64,000 bases of DNA, taken from Deinococcus alpinitundrae. GTDB taxonomy: Bacteria > Deinococcota > Deinococci > Deinococcales > Deinococcaceae. Below are positions 38,115 to 48,125 of the stretch, one piece after another; position 1 is the first letter of the stretch; the number at the start of each line of letters is the position of its first letter. Under the pieces are notes generated by a model that saw only the letters and a list, made by a program, of their open reading frames with translations, did not search any database and had not been told where the DNA came from. Location: NCBI RefSeq assembly GCF_009982895.1, contig NZ_WXZL01000016.1, positions 35,198-99,197 of the forward strand, written 5' to 3'. A program made the translations under genes and the position numbers.

Positions 38115-38215
38115 GTCGCCTCCTGTGGACTTCAAGCTAGGGGGAGCGCCTGCCGGAGCGGTGAGAGCGTCTTGGGGCAGCGTTTTCAGAGCGTTGTGGC
38201 AGGCCCAATCTCCCG

Positions 38216-38237
38216 AAGTTTAAGACGCACTAAACTT
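38216..38237 (+). promoter_or_regulatory. inverted repeat overlapping the hsp20 -35 box
   Basis: AAGTTTA and TAAACTT are 7-base arms separated by eight bases, and the right arm overlaps the -35. It does not match the CIRCE or HspR (HAIR) consensus. It is a candidate operator. Confidence 0.5.
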
Positions 38238-38264
38238 GACACAACTACGCTCAGGTTATAGGAT
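38236..38264 (+). promoter_or_regulatory. hsp20 promoter
   Basis: The perfect -35 TTGACA (38236-38241) and -10 TAGGAT (38259-38264) have a 17-base spacer. Confidence 0.7.
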
Positions 38265-38334
38265 ATGGACATCGGTGAAAGACGTTCCGGCGCTCTCCCG
38301 AACCACTTCCCATCTCACCCAAGGAGGAACCCCC

Positions 38335-38796
38335 ATGATGCGATTTGATCCGTTCCGAGAAATCGAAGAACTCAGCCAGCGTGTGGACCGGGCCTTCGGT
38401 CAGGCGGCCCAGGCTCCCGCCCGCTTCGCGCCCCCAGTAGACGTTCACGAGGACGAGCAGGGTCTGGAACTCGCGCTCGACTTGCCCGGCGTTCAGCCGG
38501 ATACCATCAGCGTGGACGCCGAGAACCAGACCCTGAGTGTGCAGGCCGAACGCAAGTACACCCGCACCGAGGGCCGCACCGCCCACCGCGTCGAGCGCGC
38601 CTACGGCACCTACTCGCGCACCTTCAGCGTTCCGGCCAAGTATGACCTCAGCAAGGTGGAGGCCAGCTTCGAGAACGGCTCGCTGACCATCAGGGTGCCG
38701 CGCAGCGAGGCCGCCCAGAAGCGCAGCATTACGGTGAAGTCCGGCAAGACCGTGAATGCCGAACTTGGCAACGACACCGAAAACCCCAGCGCCTGA
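38335..38796 (+). CDS. Hsp20/alpha-crystallin small heat shock protein
   Basis: This small ATP-independent chaperone holds unfolding proteins. The alpha-crystallin domain spans roughly residues 35-130, from PPVDVHEDEQGLEL through LDLPGVQPDTISV to the family motif FENGSLTIRVP. The N-terminal RFDPFREIEEL is also characteristic. The 153-residue length is typical. AAGGAGG precedes the ATG at 38335. It has its own promoter, candidate operator and terminator. Confidence 0.93.
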   Translation: MMRFDPFREIEELSQRVDRAFGQAAQAPARFAPPVDVHEDEQGLELALDLPGVQPDTISVDAENQTLSVQAERKYTRTEGRTAHRVERAYGTYSRTFSVPAKYDLSKVEASFENGSLTIRVPRSEAAQKRSITVKSGKTVNAELGNDTENPSA

Positions 38797-38811
38797 GCCG
38801 TTCGAACGCCG

Positions 38812-38843
38812 AAACCGCCCTCAAATTCTGGGGGCGGTTTTTT
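38812..38843 (+). terminator. intrinsic terminator after hsp20
   Basis: AAACCGCCC and GGGCGGTTT form a 9-bp stem with an 11-base loop, running into TTT. Confidence 0.85.
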
Positions 38844-38910
38844 GTGGTGTGCCGCCGCGGCAGCAGGCGGCTCGGCGAGCTGGACCACAGCCCGGCCCCG
38901 CTGCCCGCGC

Positions 38911-38916
38911 TAGCCT
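38911..38916 (+). promoter_or_regulatory. -10 box TAGCCT of the ABC-F gene
   Basis: TAGCCT lies seven bases before GTG 38924 and supports that start over any codon inside the hsp20 terminator region. Confidence 0.5.
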
Positions 38917-38923
38917 GCTGCCC

Positions 38924-41005
<2,082 letters not shown>

Positions 41006-41053
41006 GCGACACCCGGTCAATGCGTTCCTCAATCAATACAGTGCTCAGCCAAC

Positions 41054-41080
41054 AAAAAAGCCCACCCCAAAAGGTGAGCT
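41054..41080 (-). terminator. intrinsic terminator of rpsT
   Basis: On the minus strand AGCTCACC and GGTGGGCT pair (one T-G wobble) and are followed by six T residues. Confidence 0.8.
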
Positions 41081-41100
41081 GGAAGTTGAAAGGGTGTATC

Positions 41101-41382
<282 letters not shown>

Positions 41383-41522
41383 GTTCTTTCTCTCTTTCTT
41401 CGCGGCTTGCGAAGCGGTTCCGGTACGGCTTGATTCGGAACTCGGGGCGTCGGGGGCAGTGTCTCTGCCGCTGGCGCTGACATGCCGGAGCATGCTGCCG
41501 CCTCCTGAAAGGCAACTTTGAA

Positions 41523-41551
41523 AGTTTACACGCTTGCCCCTCAGCGTGCAA
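41523..41551 (-). promoter_or_regulatory. rpsT promoter
   Basis: The -35 TTGCAC (41551-41546) and -10 TAAACT (41528-41523) have a 17-base spacer. The leader to rpsT is ~135 bases, long enough for autoregulation. Confidence 0.65.
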
Positions 41552-41555
41552 GGGC

Positions 41556-41561
41556 TAGCAT
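41556..41561 (+). promoter_or_regulatory. -10 box TAGCAT of recX
   Basis: TAGCAT lies six bases before GTG 41568. It is back-to-back with the rpsT -35 box. Confidence 0.5.
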
Positions 41562-41567
41562 GAGCGG

Positions 41568-42176
41568 GTGCGTAGGCCCCGCAAGTTTGGTTCGACAAAC
41601 GTTCCTCCGACAAATGCTGCTTCAGCCGACTCCACGCCGGACACCGAGCAACGGCCTGTGCGTGAGAAGACGCCCGACGAGCAGCGCGCCGCTTTGATGG
41701 AGTACGCCCTGCGCGCCCTCTCGCAGCGCTCGCTCAGCGCCGCCGAACTGCGCGGCAAGCTGGGCAGGCGCAGCGAGGACGAGGAGCAGATTCAGCAGGT
41801 CATTGACCGCCTGATTGAGCTGCGCTATCTCGACGACGCCCAGGTGGCCCGTGCCGAAAACCAGCGCCGGGGCGTCGGCGCCTACCGGGTGCGCCAGCGG
41901 CTCAAGCAGCGCGGCGTCGACGAGGCACTGATTCAGGACACCTTGCAGGCCCGCGACCCCGACGAGGAGGTCGCGCAGGCGCTGAGCCTGCTGACCCGGC
42001 GACTGAGCAGCTTCCAGCGCGGCAGCAACCCCAGGGCCAAGGCCTACGGTCTGCTGGCCCGGCGCGGCTACGGCAGCGATGTGATTCGCCGGGCCTTGGC
42101 AGAACTGGACTGGACCGCCGGGGCCGGGGAGGACGAAACCTGGCTGGGCGACGGTGAGCCGGGCGAGGATGAATAG
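41568..42176 (+). CDS. recX: regulatory protein RecX
   Basis: RecX binds RecA filaments and limits recombination and LexA cleavage. The 202-residue protein shows tandem three-helix repeats with family segments [34 protein letters not shown] and [18 protein letters not shown] ~35-residue Pro/Thr-rich N-terminal extension precedes them, and the C-terminus is acidic. recA is not adjacent. It starts with GTG, leaderless, and no RDRM is visible upstream. Confidence 0.88.
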   Translation: MRRPRKFGSTNVPPTNAASADSTPDTEQRPVREKTPDEQRAALMEYALRALSQRSLSAAELRGKLGRRSEDEEQIQQVIDRLIELRYLDDAQVARAENQRRGVGAYRVRQRLKQRGVDEALIQDTLQARDPDEEVAQALSLLTRRLSSFQRGSNPRAKAYGLLARRGYGSDVIRRALAELDWTAGAGEDETWLGDGEPGEDE

Positions 42177-42201
42177 TGCAGGTGAATAGACTTTTCTCAG
42201 C

Positions 42202-42230
42202 TTGACACCTTTTCGGCGCGCCGTTAGACT
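42202..42230 (+). promoter_or_regulatory. tRNA-Pro promoter
   Basis: TTGACA (42202-42207) and TAGACT (42225-42230) have a 17-base spacer, 60 bases before the mature 5' end. Confidence 0.75.
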
Positions 42231-42289
42231 ACCTTCCGCACGAAAGCCGGGCCGGGTCAATTTTGGTCTCTGTGAGTAGGCGCGTGGTT

Positions 42290-42367
<78 letters not shown>

Positions 42368-42373
42368 ATCAAC

Positions 42374-42416
42374 AGCCTTCCCGGCACTGCCTTCTCGGCA
42401 CTGGGGAGGCTTTTTT
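42374..42416 (+). terminator. terminator after tRNA-Pro
   Basis: AGCCTTCCC and GGGGAGGCT form a 9-bp stem (one T-G wobble) with a 20-base loop and six T residues. Confidence 0.85.
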
Positions 42417-42472
42417 ATATGGCCTGTCAGGGGTTGGCCCGGCAGAAGTTGAGGTTTTTTTCTGGAGTCTGT

Positions 42473-43186
42473 ATGCGCGTATTCGCCATCGCCGATCTGC
42501 ACCTGGCCTTCTCGGTGCCCAAACCGATGACGGTCTTCGGGCCGCAGTGGGCCGGGCATCCGCAGGCCATCTTCGAGCGCTGGCGCGAAGTGGTGCGCCC
42601 CGGTGATCTGGTGCTGCTGCCGGGCGATCTGTCGTGGGCCATGCGCTTGCCGGAAGCGGTGCAAGACCTCATGCCGGTGGCCGAGTTGCCCGGCACCAAG
42701 GTGCTGCTGCGCGGCAACCACGATTACTGGTGGCCCACCATCAGCCGTCTGCGTGCCGCCCTGCCGCCCGGCATGTTCGCGGTGCAAAACGATGCCCTGC
42801 GCTTCGGCGGACCCGGCCAGCCGAACGTGGTGGTCTGCGGCACGCGCGGCTGGCTGACCCCCGCCTCGGAAGCCTTCGGCCCCGACGACGCCCGGATCTA
42901 TGCCCGCGAGGCCGAGCGCCTGCGCCTCTCGCTGCAAGCGGCCCGTACACTCGCAGACGACACCACCCGCACCCTGCTGATGCTGCACTACCCGCCCACC
43001 GGCCCGCAGTTTGCCGCCAGCGCCTTTACCGACCTGATCGACGAGTACCGCCCGGATCAGGTGCTCTACGGTCACCTGCACGGTCTGCCCCTCGAGCGCA
43101 GCTTACAAAGCTGGCACGGCATCCAGGCGCATCTGGTGGCGGCGGACGTGCTGAAATTCAGGCCCAAACTGATTCTGGAGCTGTGA
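42473..43186 (+). CDS. calcineurin-like metallophosphoesterase
   Basis: All five two-metal phosphoesterase motifs are present in order: [30 protein letters not shown] and YGHLHG. The 237-residue protein resembles uncharacterised soluble phosphoesterases, so the substrate is unknown. The start is ATG 42473 with TCTGGAG just before it; frames extending upstream run through the tRNA and are not credible. Confidence 0.9.
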   Translation: MRVFAIADLHLAFSVPKPMTVFGPQWAGHPQAIFERWREVVRPGDLVLLPGDLSWAMRLPEAVQDLMPVAELPGTKVLLRGNHDYWWPTISRLRAALPPGMFAVQNDALRFGGPGQPNVVVCGTRGWLTPASEAFGPDDARIYAREAERLRLSLQAARTLADDTTRTLLMLHYPPTGPQFAASAFTDLIDEYRPDQVLYGHLHGLPLERSLQSWHGIQAHLVAADVLKFRPKLILEL

Positions 43187-43204
43187 GGCCGCCGTGGCCG
43201 GGCG

Positions 43205-43879
43205 TCAGCTGCGCCGCGCCAGCCAGATCATGTGTCTGGCTCCCTTGCCGGGACGGGCGCGGGCCACTTTTTCCTCGACCTGGTAGCCCGCCTCGCGCAG
43301 CCTGCGGGTAAAGCGGGTGTTCTTTTCTGCCGACCAGATCGCCAGCACGCCGCCGGGGCGCAGCGCCCGCCAGGTGGCTGCCAGGCCGGAGAGCGAGTAG
43401 AGCTGCTCATTTTCCGGGTGGGTCATGGCATCGGGGCCGTTGTCCACGTCGAGCAGCACGGCGTCGTAAGCATTTACCTGCGAGCGGATCAGTGCGCCCA
43501 CGTCGCCCAGATGCAGATGGCTGCGCGTATCAGTCAGCGGTTGCCCGGCGCACTCGCCCAGCGGTCCCCGGTTCCATTCGATGACGCCCGGCACCAGTTC
43601 GGCCACCGTCACTGAGGCGGCGGGGCCGAGCACGCGCAGGGCGGCAGCCAGGGTAAAGCCCATGCCCAGACCGCCGATCAGCACGCTGGCATCTTGGCCG
43701 TGCAGGTGCTGGCAGCCCCACTCGGCCAGCAGATCCTCGGAAAAGTGCAGGCGGCTGTTCATCAGCTCGCTGACATACCCGGAAATCTGAATCGAGAACT
43801 CGTCCCCGCGCCGCGACAAGACCAGTTCGTCCTGAGAGCCGGGAATCGGCGCGCGCCCGATCTGCACCAGCGGCGGCAT
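43205..43879 (-). CDS. spermidine synthase-like Rossmann methyltransferase-fold protein
   Basis: The 224-residue protein has the spermidine-synthase-type fold with VLIGGLGMGFTLAAAL (cofactor loop), TVAELVPGVIEWN and DAVLLDVDNGPDAM. It lacks the N-terminal beta-hairpin domain of true spermidine synthases and is short, so aminopropyl transfer is uncertain. Its start overlaps the pheA stop by one base (TAAATG), indicating co-transcription behind pheA. Confidence 0.75.
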   Translation of the reverse strand: MPPLVQIGRAPIPGSQDELVLSRRGDEFSIQISGYVSELMNSRLHFSEDLLAEWGCQHLHGQDASVLIGGLGMGFTLAAALRVLGPAASVTVAELVPGVIEWNRGPLGECAGQPLTDTRSHLHLGDVGALIRSQVNAYDAVLLDVDNGPDAMTHPENEQLYSLSGLAATWRALRPGGVLAIWSAEKNTRFTRRLREAGYQVEEKVARARPGKGARHMIWLARRS

Positions 43880-44749
43880 TTAAGGTTCGATCGGCGCGGT
43901 GGACATCGGGTAGCTGCCGATGATCTTGGCAAAGCTGGCCTTGCGCAGCACGCTGCCGAGCGCTGCGGCCACCTCGGGATCGTCGGCGTTGCCCTCGAAA
44001 TCGACGTGAATCAGGTAGCTCCAGGCCCGGTCCTTGCGCGGGCGCGAGACGATGCTCGACATGTTCAGACCGCGCAACTGGTTGAGGGTGTCGAGCAGCG
44101 AACCGGGGGTGTGGCGCACCGCAAACACGACGCTGGTCTTGTGCGGTCCGCTGCTGGGCAAGGCTTCGCGGTGCGAGAGCACCAGAAAGCGGGTGAAATT
44201 GAACGGCTCGTCTTCGATGCCGCTTTGCAGGACTTCCAGGCCGTAGAGTTCGGCGGCCCGCTTGGAGGCGATCACGCCCTCATCGCGTGCGCCGCGCTCG
44301 GCGAGGTCCTTGGCGCTGCCCGCCGTGTCGTAGGCGGCGACCGGCGTCAGGTGGTGCTCTTTCATGAACTCGGTGCATTGATCGAGGGCCGGTTGCTGCG
44401 AGTAGACCCGCTTGATGTCGCCGAGCGCGACGCCGGGCAGGGCCATCATGGCGTGCGAAACCCGCACCACCACTTCCCGGATGACGTGCAGATCGGTCTC
44501 GGCCAGCAGATCGATCGACTGCAGGATCGATCCCATCAAGCTGTTTTCGACCGGCAGCACCGCCAGATCGGCGTGGCCGTTTCCGACGGCTTCCAGCACT
44601 TCGTGGAAGGTGGCGTAGCCGTGAACGGCCGCCAAGTCGGCACTGCCCAGCGCAGCAATTTCGCTGTAGGAGCCGGGGTTGCCCTGGTAGGCCACCTTGA
44701 TAGCACTCTCCGGGTGGGGCAGCCGGTCTTCGGGCAAACTCATGGTCAT
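43880..44749 (-). CDS. pheA: prephenate dehydratase
   Basis: Prephenate dehydratase converts prephenate to phenylpyruvate for phenylalanine. The catalytic domain shows [26 protein letters not shown] and the TRFLVLS active-site motif (NFTRF). The C-terminal ACT domain ([18 protein letters not shown]) gives Phe feedback inhibition. There is no chorismate mutase domain. The start is ATG 44749: a TACGCT -10 lies seven bases upstream, so longer N-termini are unlikely. Confidence 0.93.
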   Translation of the reverse strand: MTMSLPEDRLPHPESAIKVAYQGNPGSYSEIAALGSADLAAVHGYATFHEVLEAVGNGHADLAVLPVENSLMGSILQSIDLLAETDLHVIREVVVRVSHAMMALPGVALGDIKRVYSQQPALDQCTEFMKEHHLTPVAAYDTAGSAKDLAERGARDEGVIASKRAAELYGLEVLQSGIEDEPFNFTRFLVLSHREALPSSGPHKTSVVFAVRHTPGSLLDTLNQLRGLNMSSIVSRPRKDRAWSYLIHVDFEGNADDPEVAAALGSVLRKASFAKIIGSYPMSTAPIEP

Positions 44750-44756
44750 GCCCTGA

Positions 44757-44762
44757 AGCGTA
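44757..44762 (-). promoter_or_regulatory. -10 box TACGCT of pheA
   Basis: TACGCT lies seven bases before ATG 44749. The amidase promoter faces away only ~35 bases further on. Confidence 0.45.
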
Positions 44763-44793
44763 GCGCAGAGCCGGGACGCTGAGGGCGGTGCGC

Positions 44794-44799
44794 TAGGCT
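44794..44799 (+). promoter_or_regulatory. -10 box TAGGCT of the amidase gene
   Basis: TAGGCT lies five bases before ATG 44805. Confidence 0.5.
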
Positions 44800-44804
44800 T
44801 GGGC

Positions 44805-46256
44805 ATGTCTGATTTCCTGCCTGAAGCCGCCCTGTCTCCTGTTGCCCTGCTTGATCTGGACGCCACCGACCTGATCGCCGCCGTCGCCGCCGGAACGGTG
44901 AGTGCTGCCGACATCACCCGGCTGTATCTGTCCCGGATCGAGGCGCTCAATCCAGCCCTGCACGCCGTCATCGCGGTCAATCCGCAGGCACTTGAGACGG
45001 CTGAGGCGCTGGATCATCTGGCGGCCGTGCAGCGCGGCCCGCTGCACGGCCTGCCCATTCTGATCAAGGACAACATCGACGTGGCCGGCCTGCCCACGAC
45101 GGCGGGCAGCGCGCTCATGGCCCGCCACCTGCCCACTGCCGACGCCCCGCTGGTGGCCCGGTTGCGGGCGGCGGGCGCGGTGGTGCTGGGCAAGGCCAAC
45201 ATGACCGAGTGGGCCAATTTCATGACGGTGGATATGCCCAACGGCTACTCCTCGCGCGGCGGACAGACTGTCAATCCCTGGCAAGTGGGGGCCGATACCG
45301 GCGGCAGCAGTTCCGGCAGCGGCGCGACGGTGGCGGCCCGGCTCGCGCCCGCCGCTATCGGCACCGAAACCAGTGGCAGCATTCTCTCGCCTGCCCATCA
45401 GAACGGCGTCATCGGCCACAAGCCGACGGTGGGCCTGATTCCGCGCGTCGGCGTGGTGCCGATCTCGCCCACCCAGGACACCGCCGGGCCGCTGACCCGC
45501 ACCGCCCGCGACGCCGCCCTGATCTCGGGCGTGATGGCCGGAGCCGATGAACGCGACCCGGTCACCCTTTCAGCGCCGCGACAGGGGTTCCAGTTGCCGC
45601 CCGACGCCCTGCGCGGCGCGCGGATCGGCGTGGTGCGCAGCAGCTTCTGGGAGCGCCTCACGCCCGAGCAGCGTGAACGGCTGGACGCGGCCCTGGCGGC
45701 CCTGGGTGCGGCTGGCGCGGTGCTGGAAGATGTGGCCCTGGAAAGCGAGCCGGAGCTGCGCTCCGCCGGATTCGAGGTGCTGCTCTACGAATTCAGGCCC
45801 GCGCTCGACGCTTACCTGGCGGGCGTCAGCGACGGGCCGGGCAGCCTGGCGGCGGTGATCGAGGCGTCCGACGCCGACCCGCAGCGGCTCCAGCGCCACG
45901 GCATGCTGCTGCTCCAGGCGGCCCAGGCCACGCGCGGCGACCTCTCCGAGCGCGCTTACGCAGAGGCCAGGGCGCGCGACCTTCATCTGGCCGGAGAGCG
46001 CGGCCTGACGCCGCTGTTCTCGCAGTGCGAGGCCCTTATCTTTCCTGGCTACAGTGGCTACGCGCCCGCCGCCAAGCTGGGACTGCCGAGCGTCAACGTG
46101 CCGCTTGGCCTCTCGGACGGTAAGCCGGTGGGCCTGCAACTGTGTGGCCCGGCCTGGAGTGACGCCCGGCTGCTGGCGCTGGCGGCCGATCTGCACGCCC
46201 GGCTGGGCGGCTTCGTCCCTGCGCCCGACCCGGAGCAGCCGACCCAACCACAGTAA
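44805..46256 (+). CDS. amidase signature family enzyme
   Basis: The amidase signature Ser-cisSer-Lys triad is visible: Lys in [12 protein letters not shown] (residues ~80-91), Ser in GGSSSGSG and the nucleophile region in [11 protein letters not shown]. Its 483 residues resemble stand-alone amidases more than GatA; no gatB or gatC is near. The substrate is unknown. There is no signal peptide. Confidence 0.9.
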   Translation: MSDFLPEAALSPVALLDLDATDLIAAVAAGTVSAADITRLYLSRIEALNPALHAVIAVNPQALETAEALDHLAAVQRGPLHGLPILIKDNIDVAGLPTTAGSALMARHLPTADAPLVARLRAAGAVVLGKANMTEWANFMTVDMPNGYSSRGGQTVNPWQVGADTGGSSSGSGATVAARLAPAAIGTETSGSILSPAHQNGVIGHKPTVGLIPRVGVVPISPTQDTAGPLTRTARDAALISGVMAGADERDPVTLSAPRQGFQLPPDALRGARIGVVRSSFWERLTPEQRERLDAALAALGAAGAVLEDVALESEPELRSAGFEVLLYEFRPALDAYLAGVSDGPGSLAAVIEASDADPQRLQRHGMLLLQAAQATRGDLSERAYAEARARDLHLAGERGLTPLFSQCEALIFPGYSGYAPAAKLGLPSVNVPLGLSDGKPVGLQLCGPAWSDARLLALAADLHARLGGFVPAPDPEQPTQPQ

Positions 46257-46344
46257 AACCACAGCAAAGTGGCCCGGTGACCCCATCCAGAAGAGAGTGT
46301 TCAGAAGGTGAGGGCATTCCGCGCCGGGACCGGGGGTCGGCGGG

Positions 46345-46350
46345 TATTCT
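46345..46350 (+). promoter_or_regulatory. -10 box TATTCT of the AlgH gene
   Basis: TATTCT lies six bases before ATG 46357. Confidence 0.5.
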
Positions 46351-46356
46351 GCAGCC

Positions 46357-46887
46357 ATGACGCTCAGTCTTCTGGTGGCCACGCCGCAACTGGCGGGCAG
46401 CGTCTTCGAGCGCGGCGTGCTGCTGATGCTCGAGGACCAGGGCGGCGCGCTCGGCCTGCTGATCAACCGCCCGTCGGCGGCCACAGTGGGGGAGCTGCTG
46501 CCAGATGCAGGAACGGCGGTCTCCGGGCTGGCCGCCTACTTCGGCGGTCCGGTGGAGCGCAGCGCCGGATGGTGCCTGTACCCGGCGGCGGTAGGGGAGG
46601 CCGAGGAACTTCAGCTCGCGCCGGAGCTGTGGCTCTCGCGCGATCAGGGCGTGCTGAGCCGCCTGCTCACCGGGACGCAGCGCTTTTACCTGTTGCTCGG
46701 CTACGCGGGCTGGTCGCCGGGCCAGCTCGAGCGCGAGGCGCGTGCCGGAAGCTGGCTGTGGGGCGAGGTCGCCGACACCGACCTCGCCGCGCTGCTGTGG
46801 CGCACCTCCGACGAGCACAAGTGGCCCGCCGCGCTGACGCTCCTCGGTACCCCGCCGGAGAATGTGGTGGGCGGCGCGCAGGCCTGA
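46357..46887 (+). CDS. YqgE/AlgH family protein (UPF0301)
   Basis: The 176-residue protein has the UPF0301 features SLLVATPQLAGSVFERGVLLM, GALGLLINRPS and YFGGPVE, with LLGYAGWSPGQLE-type closing motifs. AlgH was first linked to alginate regulation in Pseudomonas, but the molecular role is not established. It is convergent with hemD, leaving a 31-bp gap. Confidence 0.9.
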   Translation: MTLSLLVATPQLAGSVFERGVLLMLEDQGGALGLLINRPSAATVGELLPDAGTAVSGLAAYFGGPVERSAGWCLYPAAVGEAEELQLAPELWLSRDQGVLSRLLTGTQRFYLLLGYAGWSPGQLEREARAGSWLWGEVADTDLAALLWRTSDEHKWPAALTLLGTPPENVVGGAQA

Positions 46888-46918
46888 GGGAAGGGGTCAG
46901 TCGTTCGGCCCTCTGAAT

Positions 46919-47749
46919 TCAGACGGCCGCTTGCTTGCGTCCCAGCCACCCCGCCGCGTGTTCGGCCGCGCCGCGCACCAGAATGCCCATCTTGTGCGGA
47001 TTGGCTTCCCAGTCGGTCTGTACGCCGAGTTCGGCGGCGGCCTCGGTGCAGGCCGGGCCGATGGAAGCCACGAACATACCGCGCAGGGCGGCGCGCAGCG
47101 GGTCTTCCAGATTCAGCATGCGGGCCAGGCGTAGAAAGTGCAGGACCTGCCGCCCGCTGGAGAGCAGCAAGACCTGCTGTTGCCCGGCCACGCAGCTGCG
47201 CACGGCCTGTTCGAGCGGCGCGGTGTCGTCCGGCAGGGCGCAGCGGTAGACTGGCAGACTGGTCACGCGAATGCGCTCGGCGCTCAGGGCCGCTACGAAC
47301 GGCGGGGGCGACGGCTCGCCGTATTCCAGCACCACCGCGTGCTGAAAGGGCCGTAGGGTCGCCTGAAGGTGGTCTTGCACCTCGCGCCAGGTATGCGGGC
47401 GCGGCACCAGCACGGCTTTGAGGCCGTAGAGCTTGAGGGCCGCCTGCGGCTTGTTGCCCCGCGCCACGATGGGGACCTGCATCAGTCTCGGCAGGGCTTC
47501 GGGGTAATCGCGCACCAGATCGCGCAAAAAGAACTTGGTGCCCACCCCGGTCATGCAGGCCAGCGCATGCACGTCGCCGTTCATCAGGGCCGTGTAAAAG
47601 GCGCTGACCAGATGGGCGTTGTCCACCTCGGTCTGGCGCATGCTGGGCGCGACGGTCGCCTGCCCGCCGTACTTGCCGATGAGCACTTCCATTTCCTCGG
47701 CCCGGCGCGACTCCAGGCTCAGGACCTTCAGTCCGGCAAACCAATCCAC
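46919..47749 (-). CDS. hemD: uroporphyrinogen-III synthase (HemD)-family protein
   Basis: The 276-residue protein has the two-domain HemD fold signature: an N-terminal LSLESRRAEEM region and the C-terminal block ending FVASIGPACTEAAAELGVQTDWEANPH. The family closes hydroxymethylbilane to uroporphyrinogen III, the precursor of the sirohaem needed by NirB. It overlaps nirD and is the last gene of nirB-nirD-hemD. In some actinobacteria HemD-like proteins regulate nitrate genes, but no added DNA-binding domain is present here. Confidence 0.82.
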   Translation of the reverse strand: MDWFAGLKVLSLESRRAEEMEVLIGKYGGQATVAPSMRQTEVDNAHLVSAFYTALMNGDVHALACMTGVGTKFFLRDLVRDYPEALPRLMQVPIVARGNKPQAALKLYGLKAVLVPRPHTWREVQDHLQATLRPFQHAVVLEYGEPSPPPFVAALSAERIRVTSLPVYRCALPDDTAPLEQAVRSCVAGQQQVLLLSSGRQVLHFLRLARMLNLEDPLRAALRGMFVASIGPACTEAAAELGVQTDWEANPHKMGILVRGAAEHAAGWLGRKQAAV

Positions 47750-48093
47750 ACGTCACCGCCTTCCAAGCGCACCGGGTAGGTTGGCAGGGCCACCTCGGGC
47801 TTATCCAGACTCAACCCCGTTTCCAGATCAAAGCCGTGCTTGAGAAGTGGGCTGACCACTTTCAGGCGCTCGCCGTAGCTGCCGGTCAGCCCCCTCGAGA
47901 TGACATTCGCGCCGGTAAACGGATCGCGGTTGCCCAGCGCATACACCTGTGCGCCGAGGCGAAAGACCGCCACCTGCTGCCCACCCACCAGGGCGCAGAC
48001 GCCGAGCTGATCGGGAATCTCGGTGAGGGCGCAGACGCGGGTGAAGGCGAGCTGGGGCCGGGGCCGGGCGTAGGTATTTTGAAGCTGGGTCAT
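47728..48093 (-). CDS. nirD: nitrite reductase small subunit NirD
   Basis: NirD is the small partner of NADH-dependent assimilatory nitrite reductase. The 121-residue protein has a Rieske-like fold (VAVFRLGAQVYALGNRDPFTGA and HGFDLETG) without the Cys-His cluster ligands, as is normal for this subunit. GAAAGGAGCC precedes the ATG at 48093. It overlaps hemD by 22 bases and follows nirB closely. Confidence 0.9.
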   Translation of the reverse strand: MTQLQNTYARPRPQLAFTRVCALTEIPDQLGVCALVGGQQVAVFRLGAQVYALGNRDPFTGANVISRGLTGSYGERLKVVSPLLKHGFDLETGLSLDKPEVALPTYPVRLEGGDVWIGLPD

Positions 48094-48125
48094 GGTGGCT
48101 CCTTTCAAAATGAGCGGCGAACGGG

